A stretch of 64,000 nucleotides of DNA from Yponomeuta sedellus. Lineage: Eukaryota; Arthropoda; Insecta; Lepidoptera; Yponomeutidae. The DNA lies in NCBI GenBank assembly GCA_934045075.1, contig OW203736.1, positions 9,005,109 through 9,069,108 on the forward strand, given 5' to 3'. How positions within the stretch are numbered: position 1 is the stretch's first letter; every line of letters starts with the position of its first letter. The notes under the pieces were generated by a model that worked only from the letters and a program-made list of their open reading frames with translations, made no database searches and was not told the DNA's origin. The position numbers and the translations under genes were made by a program. Of this stretch, positions 31,394 to 41,732 are shown piece by piece.

Positions 31394-31445
31394 CCTTAAA
31401 ACATACAACATTTATAGTTGTTGTTGTTGTTGGCGGAATATTTAT

Positions 31446-31684
31446 ATGATTTTAACTTGTTTTAGAGACTGGAACGCAATCCTTTACCTGCAACAGAAAA
31501 ACTTTAAAAGAAAATGCTTTCGCGAGCAAAAGTTTAAAAATTTTGATAAGAAGACGGACGAAGTGTATTTATTTTTGGTTAAACAAACGAATTGCCCACC
31601 AACAGAAGAGAAACAGTTAAAAGTACAACTGCACGACTTTAGAAAGCAATTTTAGAGTCTTTCTGGCTCAGTACGAATTTAGTA
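31446..31684 (+). pseudogene. RAG1-like/Transib transposase copy 2, block 1 (N-terminus)
   Basis: Open frame with CFREQKFKNFDKKTDEVYLF and KQLKVQLHDFRKQF; after a one-base shift it reads FLAQYEFS up to the Tigger insertion. Placed here because the frame continues directly across the Tigger: GAATTTAG + TA + AACATTATTCC reads EFSKHYSGLV into block 2. The first residues are not conserved enough to fix a start codon. Confidence 0.6.
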
Positions 31685-31881
31685 GTAAAATCAGGCAACT
31701 ATGGTCCTAAGGTTCAACTATGGTCCCGAACCTACGTCACATTAAATCGTCTCTAAAAAACAAGTAACGCCATCTAACCCCTCGATACCGTACTTTTTCA
31801 ATTATTATTAGATGGCGATCAAGTTTCCTCTTTGAAGTCATAGGTGACGCTAGTGGTTCGGAGTCTTGACGGCTTCGAAGT

Positions 31882-32040
31882 TGTGGAAAATTAGTGTTTG
31901 ATTGAAAGTCCGGTGTGATTTATAAAAAAAACAGTATTTAATTTGCAAGAGCAATGTTCGCGTGGCAACAGATATTGAGCAAGAAGAAAAGTTGCTAGCT
32001 TACAATATTATTTTTAGATTATTGTGTTGGGTTGCCAACA
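31882..32040 (-). repeat. BEL-1 3' LTR
   Basis: Runs TGTTGGCAACCC...TTTTCCACA on the minus strand, 159 bp, matching 39370-39528. A TATAAATC motif on the minus strand may be its TATA box. Confidence 0.9.
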
Positions 32041-32456
32041 TGCTGCCGCCTCAACAGACAAATATATCTTACTCTAATTTATTTTAAATCAAGTAATCTT
32101 ATTTCTATTAAACTTATGTACTAACTGTCTTTATTTTACCTAGTGGACTGTATTTTATTGCTTAGACAACCAGTACGTAGGTTTTGAAAACATAGGTTTG
32201 CATGTTGATTGCAACTAAATCTACTTAAAGCGCCATCCATTGGCGCACTATGAAAACAAAAGAAAATGTTTCACAATCTTGAACCACCTTGTAGTGATTT
32301 ATATGAAAAATAGAAATACATGAGCACACGAATCTTGAAATGAATCCTATTGTAAATAATGTTTTACAATTGAAATACATGAGCACATGGATCTTAGAAA
32401 CTATCAGTATAAATATTGTTTTACAGTCGAAATTTTAGAATTATTCTTATTCTAAA

Positions 32457-35400
32457 TCATGTTGTACAATCTATGGGGAGCAAACATATTTTTGTTACTG
32501 ACCTTCTATGGACATGACCATTGCTAGTTCTTAATTCTACTGCTCTGACTTTATTGTCAGGTCCAGGAAACACATTTATAACTCTGGCCATTGGCCAGTA
32601 GAGAGGTTTAGTATTTGATTCTTTGAGAATTACTAATGAACCTATTTGTACATTTGGTAAGTCATCGCGCCATTTAGGCCTAGATTGTAATACAGACAAG
32701 TACTGTTTGCTCCATACTTTCCAATATTGTTGGTACATACTACAACAAATGTTCCAAAAATTAAGACGGTTTACAGGAGTTTCTGACAAATCTTGTTCCG
32801 GGTAACTATTCATTGCAGCACCAATTAAAAAATGGCCTGGACTTAAGTAAGTATAGTCATCGATGTCAGTAGACATAGGAGTTAGTGGTCTACTATTTAA
32901 AATCGACTCTATTTGTGCCAATACTGTACATAATTCTTCGAAGGTCAATAGCGCCCTTTGAATTACTCTGGTTAGGTGAAATTTTGAACTTTTGACCGCA
33001 GCCTCCCAAAGGCCGCCAAAAACAGGTGAATAGCTAGGTATAAAATGAAATTGGATACCTTGTTGAGCTGAATAGGATTGCACCTGCTGTTGGTGGTCCC
33101 TGGAAGTCTGCAGCTTGTAAAGCTCGTCTAGTTGGCTCCTTGCAGACTTAAATGTTTGAGCATTGTCGCAATAGACGTCGCTTGGCAGACCTCTTCGCGA
33201 GGTAAAGCGTTTGAAACTTGCTAAGAACGCGGCTGTTGTTAGGTTTGAAGTTAGCTCGAGGTGTATAGCTTTAGTGGTAAAGCACACATATACACATATG
33301 TAGCCCTTGGAGATCAGCGCGCGTCTGATCCGAGACTGTTTTACAGAAATCGGTCCAGCAAAGTCTATTCCTACCCTTTGGAATGGTCTGCTCTGATTTA
33401 CTCTGCTTTGAGGCAAAGATCCCATTAACTGTTTACTAGTTTCAGCCTTTAGCCTAGTACAGATTGAACATTTATGAATTACTTTTTTAATTGTTTTAAT
33501 GCCATTGACTAACCAAAATCTTTGATTTATTGATGACAAAGTAAGTTTTTGTCCTGCGTGCAGGTTTTTTATGTGTTCGCTTTTTATAATCAATTCTGTG
33601 ACTTGAGAGTTATTTGGCAAGATTGCAGGGTGTTTTTGTGAAAAGGGAATTGTGGCACGTTCTAAACCACCTCCTACCCTGAGTATACCCTTTGCATCAA
33701 GATATACATTTAATGGCCTTAAGTTGCCCTTGATAGGTTTATTTTGTTTTAAGAGACTAATCTCCTCACTGAAATGCTTTTTCTGTTCGTGCTTGACGAT
33801 TAATAACATAGCATTGCGGTATTCGGAACTTGTTACATAATCAATCTGAGTTTTTGTTGAACTCGATTTTAAATTGTTGCAAAATCGCAATATGTAGGCA
33901 AGTATTCGTAGCATTTTATTGATATCAGAATACTTTTGAAGAAAGTCTAAATTTAATGACTCTGAGTCACCCTCTGCGCCTACTGAACACACCATGCCCA
34001 TCGAGCCTGCGGAGCCAGCGCGCCCAGCCTTGGTTTCAGGTAAGTCATAATTTTCAGGTAAATTAATATTATTACTATTTAAAGGACAATACTCACTGTT
34101 TTGCAGATATTCTGGACCCTGCCACCATAAGGGATGATCCTGGAGCTCGTGGGGTTTTAATCCCCTGCTGAGACAATCGGCTGGATTATCTAGTGTATTT
34201 ACATAGTACCACTTGCAATTCTCAGTGTGCTGTCTGATCATGTGTACCCTGTTTGCTACATAAACATTTAGTTTAGTTATATCTGTTTCTACCCATGCTA
34301 GAACAATCTTTGAGTCTGTGAAAAGAAACACATCAGTTATATTGAGTTTAAGGCTCAATGTTGAGAGAACCTTAGTGACTAGTTTCGCTAAAAGCAGCGC
34401 AGCATTCAGCTCTAATCTGGGTACTGTAAGCTCTTGGTTTAGAGGATTGACTCGTGATTTAGAGCAGAGTAGGGTGACTTTTACTTTCCCTGCTGCGTCT
34501 ATAATTCTGAGATAAATACAACACCCATATGCAGCCGAGCTAGCAGCATCTGCATAGCCTAAAAGTTGGATTGTGTTTGCATTTTGTGGCAAAACGTTTC
34601 TATAAATATGTATAGGTTCCATAACGCATAGGTTGTTATAGAACTCCAGCCAAACTTTGTTTACTTCCTCTGGGAGCTTTGTATCCCAGTTTAACTTGCA
34701 TGACCACAACCTCTGCATGATAACCTTGGCAGAGACGGTGATGGGGCCTATCAAACCCATGGGATCATAAAGTCTAGCTATGTAGCTTAATATTTCACGC
34801 TTTGTTTTAGGAATTGTGTCTGCTGGGTTAGGTCTAGTAATTTTTAGTGTATCTGTTTTTGTGTCATAGGTGATACCTAGTGTTTTGAGGGAGTGATTGT
34901 CTTTTTGCAAATCTACTTCATCGAAGTGCTGTCTTTGAGGTGGTATATCCTGCAGAAGTTCTGGGTTGTTTGAGGACCATTTGTGCGCCTGGAACCCTCC
35001 CAGCTCCAGAAGTTTGATCAATTGAACCTTCATTTCAATGAGTGAATTTAGTGAATTACTCGAGACTATAATATCGTCACAATAAGTCTGATTTAGTAGA
35101 ATGAAGGATGCTGCAGGAAACTCATCCTGATACTTCATTGCTAGCTCCATGAGACATCTGGTAGCTAGAAATGTTGAGCTTTTGAGTCCGTATGTAACAG
35201 TGTTAAGCTCTATACATTTAATGTTCTCATCTGGCGAGTCCCTCCATAAGATTATTTGAAGTGATCTGTATTTTGGATCTAAAATAATGCCTCGGAACAT
35301 GCTTTTTAAGTCTGTGCTAAACACATGTTTGCCTACTCTAAATAGCAGTAGGATCTCGAACAGATCTCTTTGTGTGACTCTACCATTTAATAAAAGATCA

Positions 35401-37742
35401 TTGAGGGATCGTCGTGAGCTTGTCAGCATTGACCCATCGAAAACAACTCTGACACGCGTCGTTTTTTTGTCTAGCCTTACCACTGCATGGTGCGCTAGAA
35501 AATACACGGGATCTTTATTGAGATTGTACTTACTTATGTCAACAAACGTCCCATGACCCTGATCTACATATTCATGGATGAAGTCCTTGTATTGTTTGAG
35601 CAACTCTGGAAGCCTTTGAAGCCTTTTCTCCAGGTTGTAGAAGCGTTTTAACGCTAAATTAAATGAATCTCCTAGAGTTTCATTAACTTGTTCAAGCGGA
35701 AGTTTCAATGGCAAACTAACTTGAAATTTGTTGTTTTGAAAAACTGTTGTTTCTTTAAATATTTGTTCGCATTGATCAAACTCTACACTTTTCTCTGGGA
35801 AGATTTCAGGCACACTCTCAGCTTGCCAGAAACTTTTGATACTATCTTCTAATTCTGACTCACAATTATTACAAAAGAGAGCTGCTGAGCTTTGTTGAGA
35901 GTGACACTGATTTGGTAGGTTACCTGCGATAACATAGCCAAATTTAGTATTTAGTATATACGGCTGGAGGTTAGTATTGGCTGGACTACGTTGTGCTAAG
36001 GAAGACGGCTCGCAGACGGCATGCTCAAGCTGGGGCAGTAACACCTGAAAAAATACATTTGCTCCCATTAAAATGTGTATATTGCTTGGCACGTCGAATT
36101 CTGGGTTGGCAAGCTGTGCTTTGGGTGGGAGCTCAATAGCTTTAGAATTGATACTTATTTGTGGCAATTGAGAGGTAATTTGATCGATGACATAACATGT
36201 AAATGGTATTTTATATTGTGATGCTGTGGAATGTACCTCCAATTCAACACTCTGTTTTATGTTGCTGTGAGCGTTCCCTATGCCAATAATACCTGCATTT
36301 ATGTTTTTTGTTTGCAAGTTCAGCAACCTTACCAGCTCTGCTGTTACAAATGAGGATTGAGAAGCACTGTCTAAAAGAGCCTTGACAATGACCTCTGTAC
36401 CAGTACTTGTATAGAGTTTGACTCGCACTGTGGGTAGTAATACATGCACAGAAGTAGCCTCAGACACCATAGTAATAGACTGTGGGTTTGGTTCTTCTTG
36501 ATGGAGCAGTGTATTGTGGTTACCTTTGCACACAGTGCATTTGAAGTGGAAGCGGCACTTGCTGCCGTGGCTATGTAGGCATGTTTTACATAGCTTTGTG
36601 TCTTCCACAAATTTAATGCGCTCAGCTGCCCTGAGCAGCTTGAACGTTGGACATTGAAATAGCTTATGCGTTGTATACTTACAGTATAAGCACGTTGGTT
36701 GACCCTTGTTGGCTAGATGTGTTGTAAAAGCGTAGCCTGGACCCGTAGACTTTGTTGGGTGTCTCATAGCTGGTTGCTCCGCTCGCGTTGGTGGAGTCTG
36801 GCTGATACGCGCCGGCTCCGCATTTTCGAGGGCAAGAGCTTGTTTTTCTAAGAATGCAATTAAATGTGTTACAGTTGGTTCCACATTGAGATCTCTGGCG
36901 AGTTGATACTCTCTATTAGAGACAGAGTCTAGCTTCCTAGTTAATATGCAGACTACCAAGGGGTCCCACTTATCAACCCATTCATTTAGATTTTTTAGCG
37001 CGGCCAATTGTTGTTTAACTATGCAAACAAAGTTCCGAATGCTTGACGCAGTTGGTTTAGCTATAGTGGGCACATCCAGCAAGCAATGAATGTGCTCATT
37101 TATTATTTTGTATTTATTATCATACCTATCCCTTAATATAGTTAGGGTTTCTGTGTAGCTTTCACCTATCAATGGCAAATTTTTTACAAGTTCATAGGGC
37201 TCGCCTTGCAAAAAATTTCTTAGGTAGTACAGTTTCTGTATGCTATCAAGTGAATTGTCTTTGTCTATCAGCGAGTTGAACAGACCTATAAATGTTTTAT
37301 AGTCACTAGACTTACCGGTAAATGTTGGTATGTTAATTGTCGGCAGTTTTACGTTGGACTTGGACATTTGTTGTTCATCGTTGGTTGGCTTTTGAAATTG
37401 GGTGTTGGAAGAGGTTTTTTGATTTATTAACTCTGAAAGCAGCGTTAAGGCGAGCGTGTACCGTTCCTCATTGGCCCCGACACCCTCCTTGTCTTTATCA
37501 TCGAGACAAAAAATTTCCTCACACAACGACTCGTATTTTTGAAACAAATAGTTAAGCCGGTCTTGCTTGACTACCAGGGCCTCTTTAGAGAGCTCAGCCA
37601 GCGCTACCCGGTTATTTATGGAATTAAGTAGCTTTGTAAGGCTTCCCTTAACGTAGCCTCGCTTTGAGATAAGTCCTGCAAGTTGAGCTTTATCTTTGTC
37701 ACTTGTGCCAGCTTTGGCACCGGCGGCGTCGTCTAAACCCAT
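32457..37742 (-). CDS. BEL-1 gag-pol polyprotein
   Basis: About 1,761 residues from ATG at 37742 (MGLDDAAGAK) to the stop at 32457, uninterrupted. Domains in order: a charged coiled N-terminus; gag-like DUF1759 region (about 130-270; LPTINIPTFTGKSSDYKTFI); zinc motifs CLYCKYTTHKLFQC and CTVCKGNHNTLLH (about 350-420); DUF1758-type aspartic protease with ALLDSASQSSF (about 450); RT with FSTDLKSMFRGI and active site YCDDIIVSS (about 740-950); RNase H with LFTDSKIVLAW (about 1,100-1,250); integrase zinc domain (HAGQKLTLSSINQRFW, CSICTR); integrase core with GIDFAGPI, VYCDNAQTF and FGGLWEAAVK (the D,D,E residues); C-terminal DUF5641-like end (PLYWPMARVINVFPGPDNKV). No envelope-like frame. All catalytic motifs I can check are present, so it is a candidate for activity apart from its interrupted leader. 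Confidence 0.93.
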   Translation of the reverse strand: MGLDDAAGAKAGTSDKDKAQLAGLISKRGYVKGSLTKLLNSINNRVALAELSKEALVVKQDRLNYLFQKYESLCEEIFCLDDKDKEGVGANEERYTLALTLLSELINQKTSSNTQFQKPTNDEQQMSKSNVKLPTINIPTFTGKSSDYKTFIGLFNSLIDKDNSLDSIQKLYYLRNFLQGEPYELVKNLPLIGESYTETLTILRDRYDNKYKIINEHIHCLLDVPTIAKPTASSIRNFVCIVKQQLAALKNLNEWVDKWDPLVVCILTRKLDSVSNREYQLARDLNVEPTVTHLIAFLEKQALALENAEPARISQTPPTRAEQPAMRHPTKSTGPGYAFTTHLANKGQPTCLYCKYTTHKLFQCPTFKLLRAAERIKFVEDTKLCKTCLHSHGSKCRFHFKCTVCKGNHNTLLHQEEPNPQSITMVSEATSVHVLLPTVRVKLYTSTGTEVIVKALLDSASQSSFVTAELVRLLNLQTKNINAGIIGIGNAHSNIKQSVELEVHSTASQYKIPFTCYVIDQITSQLPQISINSKAIELPPKAQLANPEFDVPSNIHILMGANVFFQVLLPQLEHAVCEPSSLAQRSPANTNLQPYILNTKFGYVIAGNLPNQCHSQQSSAALFCNNCESELEDSIKSFWQAESVPEIFPEKSVEFDQCEQIFKETTVFQNNKFQVSLPLKLPLEQVNETLGDSFNLALKRFYNLEKRLQRLPELLKQYKDFIHEYVDQGHGTFVDISKYNLNKDPVYFLAHHAVVRLDKKTTRVRVVFDGSMLTSSRRSLNDLLLNGRVTQRDLFEILLLFRVGKHVFSTDLKSMFRGIILDPKYRSLQIILWRDSPDENIKCIELNTVTYGLKSSTFLATRCLMELAMKYQDEFPAASFILLNQTYCDDIIVSSNSLNSLIEMKVQLIKLLELGGFQAHKWSSNNPELLQDIPPQRQHFDEVDLQKDNHSLKTLGITYDTKTDTLKITRPNPADTIPKTKREILSYIARLYDPMGLIGPITVSAKVIMQRLWSCKLNWDTKLPEEVNKVWLEFYNNLCVMEPIHIYRNVLPQNANTIQLLGYADAASSAAYGCCIYLRIIDAAGKVKVTLLCSKSRVNPLNQELTVPRLELNAALLLAKLVTKVLSTLSLKLNITDVFLFTDSKIVLAWVETDITKLNVYVANRVHMIRQHTENCKWYYVNTLDNPADCLSRGLKPHELQDHPLWWQGPEYLQNSEYCPLNSNNINLPENYDLPETKAGRAGSAGSMGMVCSVGAEGDSESLNLDFLQKYSDINKMLRILAYILRFCNNLKSSSTKTQIDYVTSSEYRNAMLLIVKHEQKKHFSEEISLLKQNKPIKGNLRPLNVYLDAKGILRVGGGLERATIPFSQKHPAILPNNSQVTELIIKSEHIKNLHAGQKLTLSSINQRFWLVNGIKTIKKVIHKCSICTRLKAETSKQLMGSLPQSRVNQSRPFQRVGIDFAGPISVKQSRIRRALISKGYICVYVCFTTKAIHLELTSNLTTAAFLASFKRFTSRRGLPSDVYCDNAQTFKSARSQLDELYKLQTSRDHQQQVQSYSAQQGIQFHFIPSYSPVFGGLWEAAVKSSKFHLTRVIQRALLTFEELCTVLAQIESILNSRPLTPMSTDIDDYTYLSPGHFLIGAAMNSYPEQDLSETPVNRLNFWNICCSMYQQYWKVWSKQYLSVLQSRPKWRDDLPNVQIGSLVILKESNTKPLYWPMARVINVFPGPDNKVRAVELRTSNGHVHRRSVTKICLLPIDCTT

Positions 37743-37880
37743 TTTAAACTGCCAAACCAATTCACTGGTAATATTTTAATGTTACTTGTTAGACTACACA
37801 CACAATAGTTTCTTAAATAGACGAAATAACTAAATCTATTGTTACACGTAAAACTAAAATGGCAGACTTCTGTAAAGAAC

Positions 37881-38696
37881 GGGTTTCCTACGCCATTTCG
37901 AAACACTATTTATAGAAAGATGTTTCCCGAATGACATTAAACCGACCGATCACCTAATCGAATATTTGTTTTATCAACACCCATTTCTCGATGATTCGTT
38001 TCACCGAAAACACTATTTATAGAAAGATGTTTCCCGAATTACACCAACCGATCACCTTATGCGCCCCGCGCTTTAATTCGGGAGGTTGTAGGTTCAAATC
38101 TCCATCTCGAAAAAAAAAAACAGAACGTTTTTTTTATCAAAATTTAATTTATACATCTTTCAGTGTAGCTTATAATGCGTCCCACTGTAGGGCACAGGCC
38201 TTCTCTCAGAGAGAGTATTATGATAACCACCGGGTTTGGCGATTTCAACCGCTAAGTTATGTGAATAGTTCAGACACTCAGGTTTCCTCACGATGTTGTG
38301 TCTGAACTATTCACATAACTTAGCGGTTGAAATCGCCAAACCCGGTGGTTATCATAATACTCTCTCTCTCTGAGAGAAGGCCTGTGCCCTACAGTGGGAC
38401 GCATTATAAGCTACACTGAAAGATGTATAAATTAAATTTTGAAAAAAAAACGTTCTGTTTTTTTTTCGAGAGTGAGATTTGAACCTACAACCTCCCGAAT
38501 TAAAGCGCGGGGCGCATAAGGTGATCGGTTGGTGTAATTCGGGAAACATCTTTCTATAAATAGTGTTTTCGGTGAAACGAATCATCGAGAAAATGGGTGT
38601 TGATAAAACAAATATTCGATTAGGTGATCGGTCGGTTTAATGTCATTCGGGAAACATCTTTCTATAAATAGTGTTTCGAAATGGCGTAGGAAACCC
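37881..38696. mobile_element. 816-bp palindromic MULE-type fold-back element, 9-bp TSD
   Basis: Two arms of about 397 bp (37881-38277 and 38299-38696) are near-perfect reverse complements around a 21-base loop. Ends GGGTTTCCTACG match the MULE at 5127. TSD GTAAAGAAC (37872-37880, 38697-38705) is nine bases, as expected of Mutator-like transposases. Each arm contains the TTTATAGAAAGATGTTTCCC motif twice, a CACCGAAAAC motif, and an inner tRNA-like/SINE-like piece (GTAGGTTCAAATC). The loop GGTTTCCTCACGATG is the lepidopteran SINE core. Coding-free; moved in trans. Confidence 0.9.
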
Positions 38697-38705
38697 GTAA
38701 AGAAC

Positions 38706-39351
38706 ACGTAAGGAATTTGCCATAAGATAAAATGGCGTCGTTGTTTCGCACAGATCGCATGAGGTTGGCGCGTACACGCAGTGCAGAGGGCGCCACCAAC
38801 GGCGCGAGTTTTCTACTTCACTTAGGTCACCGCTAACTGGTCTTCTGCTGTTAGTTGTAGGCCTGAAAAAAAAATCGATGACCTCCAACATCACACGAGT
38901 TGCATTTTTGCGATTGACAGCCCTGGATAGTAATGGCTGTGGCTGTCGGCCAATGAGCGCTTACGTCCTTTTTTGTCTCTGGTTTTTTGCTCTGCGCGAA
39001 GTTGACGCGCAAGCAAAGTACGACTCAGTGTTGCCAATCTACGGCTTTATGACGTTTCGTTCGTTCGTTTGGTTACGTGGACTTTTGGTGGATACATATG
39101 GATGCCCACAGTATGGAACCGCGTACCAAATTTTAATGCTGCTTGCTGATGATTTTGTCTCTTGATCTGATGCCTTATTTCGCCGCTCGCATGTAGTTCG
39201 GCACTTCACCCTGCTTGTGGCCCCGTATCTATCGCATGCGAGGCTCGAGGACGGTGCTTTGACGATTGTACTCGTAGGTAACACGCGTATTACGACTGCA
39301 CGACCCGCGCACTGCACAATTTTTGTAAACACTTCGCGACTTTACTTATTG
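38706..39351 (-). other. BEL-1 leader between primer site and palindrome
   Basis: Non-coding region between the primer site and the inserted palindrome. No conserved frame; it presumably holds packaging and translation-control sequences of the BEL RNA. Confidence 0.45.
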
Positions 39352-39369
39352 ATCCGGCTCGAAGGACCA

Positions 39370-39528
39370 TGTGGAAAATTAGTGTTTGATTGAAAGTCCG
39401 GTGTGATTTATAAAAAAAACAGTATTTAATTTGCAAGAGCAATGTTCGCGTGGCAACAGATATTGAGCAAGAAGAAAAGTTGCTAGCTTACAATATTATT
39501 TTTAGATTATTGTGTTGGGTTGCCAACA
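39370..39528 (-). repeat. BEL-1 5' LTR
   Basis: 159-bp partner of 31882-32040, with the primer binding site directly adjacent. Confidence 0.9.
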
Positions 39529-39690
39529 GAAGTTAATCCGGTTTTCACATGTTCGTCGAGGTCCACGAACTTTTATTTGGAAAAATTGGTTCCAAGTTGA
39601 TAATAACAGCGTGTGTTTTCTTAGTGAAAGGTAAGTTAGAGGCGAACTTTTTTCTAAATCAACTGTTAAGTTTTACGCTTTCGACAAACA

Positions 39691-41215
39691 GGGACGAAAT
39701 GTTCCTCAGTTTGTACGCAAATTGCCTGGTAGAACTTGGGCAAAACTGTTTCTTGCTAGAAACAGACGTGATTTGTCCGAAAGATTTTGTTCAAATATAA
39801 AACGCGTTCGAGCTGCGGTAAACGAAGAAATTATTATTAAGTACTTCAGCCACCTGAAAGAGGAAATAGAAGGCATCCCTCCACACCTGATTTACAATTA
39901 CGATGAGACTAATTTAGTCGATGACTCAGGAAAGAAAAAAGTTCTAACCAAAAGGGGAACTAAATATCCAGAGGCGATCAAAAATTCCACAAAAACAGCC
40001 GTAAGTATAATGATGTGCGGAAACGCAGCCGGAGAAATGCTGCCACCATACGTAAACTACAAAGCTGAGCATCTTTGGGACACTTGGACTTACGGTGGAC
40101 CTCCCAACACCAGATACAATCGGACCAAGTCGGGGTGGTTCGATTCCATTAGCTTTCAAGATTGGTTTTTTAGCACAGTATTGCCTACACTACGTAAACA
40201 AGAAGGTAAGAAGATTCTCCTTGGCGACAACTTGAGTTCGCACATTAGTGCTGACGTTATTAAAGCATGCGAAAAGGAAAACATCGCTTTTGTGGCCTTA
40301 CCTCCTAATAGCACGCATCTCACTCAGCCTCTAGATGTGGCTTATTTTAGACCACTAAAATTACACTGGAGAAAAATTTTGGATGACTGGAAATCCACGC
40401 GCGAGGGACAATCGCTTCCAACAATTCCAAAAAACAAATTCCCGTCCCTACTTAATGTTCTCTGGAAGGCAGTGACACCAAAGTCTGAAGAAAACCTCAA
40501 AGCTGGATTTCTTAAGACGGGAATCTATCCTCTTAATGAAAAAGCAGTCTTAGAGAGACTGCCGACCTATAAACCTGAGGAACAATCACTAAACAAAGAC
40601 TTGGTTTCCGAGTCTTTTGTACAATTTCTCGAGACGAAGAGGAAGGAAGTTGTTGGCCAAGGATCAGGAGGCCGAAAGAAAAAACTTAATGTGGCCGCTG
40701 GAAAAAGTATTAGTTCAGAGGAACTTCTCAATATGCCATCAACATCTCAGGAGCCCCAATTGGCCACTAAAAAGAACCAGAAAAAGACAACTAGGTGTGA
40801 AAGAAAGCTAAAGCGAAAAGTATCGCAGCAATCATCTGACAGTGACACAGATGTGTCTGATCACGTGGAGTTAATCAACGATTCTGACTCAGGTCCATGG
40901 TTTGAAGAGGACGATGTTAACGAAGATAAGGACGAAGAATCAAACCCACGAGCAAAAAGTACCACCACAACGATGGATTACGTGATTGTTGAATACGAAG
41001 GAGAATTGTGGCCTGGACAAGTGCAGTCTATGGAAGAAGAGGGGGCCTACGTTAAATGCATGACTCCTTGTGGCCTGTCATGGAAGTGGCCCGACAAAGA
41101 AGATGTCATATTCTACCCCCATGATAAAATAAAACAGACTATCAACGAGCCTAAAAGAGTAAGCTCAAAAAGGGCTGTTTTTCATGTCGCCGAGCTCGAG
41201 GAAAGATGGGGTTAA
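39691..41215 (+). CDS. pogo/Tigger transposase (CENP-B/jerky-like), C-terminal two thirds
   Basis: Open to the stop at 41215. Starts in the second helix-turn-helix (CENP-B-type) region: VPQFVRKLPGRTWAKLFLAR. DDE_1 catalytic residues: YNYDETNLVDD (first D), KILLGDNLSSHIS (second D), LTQPLDVAYFRPLK (third D, as in pogo). A Lys/Ser/acidic linker follows (SDSDTDVSD). The last about 80 residues (DYVIVEYEGELWPGQV, CGLSWKWPDKEDVIFYPHDK) resemble a small Tudor/PWWP-like reader fold added to the transposase; this is inference from pattern. The N-terminal HTH exon is not visible; a GTAAGT donor-like site at 39630 suggests splicing. Candidate start codons upstream are not convincing. Confidence 0.85.
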
Positions 41216-41732
41216 ATAAAAAATCTAAATAGCTTTGATTCAAAAAGTTGATGTCATTAATAACAAAAAAGTTTTAAGTTTGTATTATGTTTATTTCTTT
41301 CGTTAGAAATGTTGATCTCATAAACTTAATAGAATTTAGAAAGAAAGGAAAGTTATTTTTTTTTGTTTTACCACTGGGGTCTTTTCTTTTAGTGATTTTT
41401 TTGATTAAACTGATTCTACATACAATTGACTTTATTTTCCATCCTATTTATGCTCTCAACTGTAGTCCCAGATGAAAATAACACACGAATTCGTCGAAAA
41501 AACTTGGAAGGACCATAGTTGCAAAAATGCTATACAACAATAGTCCAAAGCTTAAAAAAAAAAGAAAATTCTAAATGTTGCTTAAAAATACAAAATATCT
41601 TTAGCATTGTCTCTTTTAGGTTTTTAGGTTTCAGTAATGTGCCTTTGTTTAACCGAAATAAAAAAACTTTAATCATTACGGAAGTTTAACGTCGCAGAGT
41701 CGTGAATCTGGACCATAGTTGCCTGATTTTAC

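Larger units (their letters stand above)
31882..39528 (-). mobile_element. BEL-1: full-length BEL/Pao retrotransposon
   Basis: 159-bp LTRs (31882-32040, 39370-39528) with no difference I can see, TSD GAAGT (31877-31881, 39529-39533), and primer site TGGTCCTTCGAGCCGGAT immediately inside the 5' LTR (39369-39352). One polyprotein frame (37742-32457) is uninterrupted. An 816-bp palindromic MULE-type element sits between primer site and gag. Inserted in the non-coding 5' part of the Tigger. Matching LTRs and open frame mark it as one of the youngest elements in the window. Confidence 0.93.
31685..41732 (+). mobile_element. Tigger/pogo element with nested BEL
   Basis: Perfect 23-bp terminal inverted repeats start GTAAAATCAGGCAAC (31685-31707; complement at 41710-41732) and are flanked by TA (31683-31684, 41733-41734). 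An inner CAACTATGGTCC repeat occurs at 31713-31724. Without the BEL (31882-39528 plus one 5-bp duplication) the element is about 2.4 kb, normal for pogo. The TA insertion point lies inside RAG1-like coding sequence, and removal restores its frame. Confidence 0.9.
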
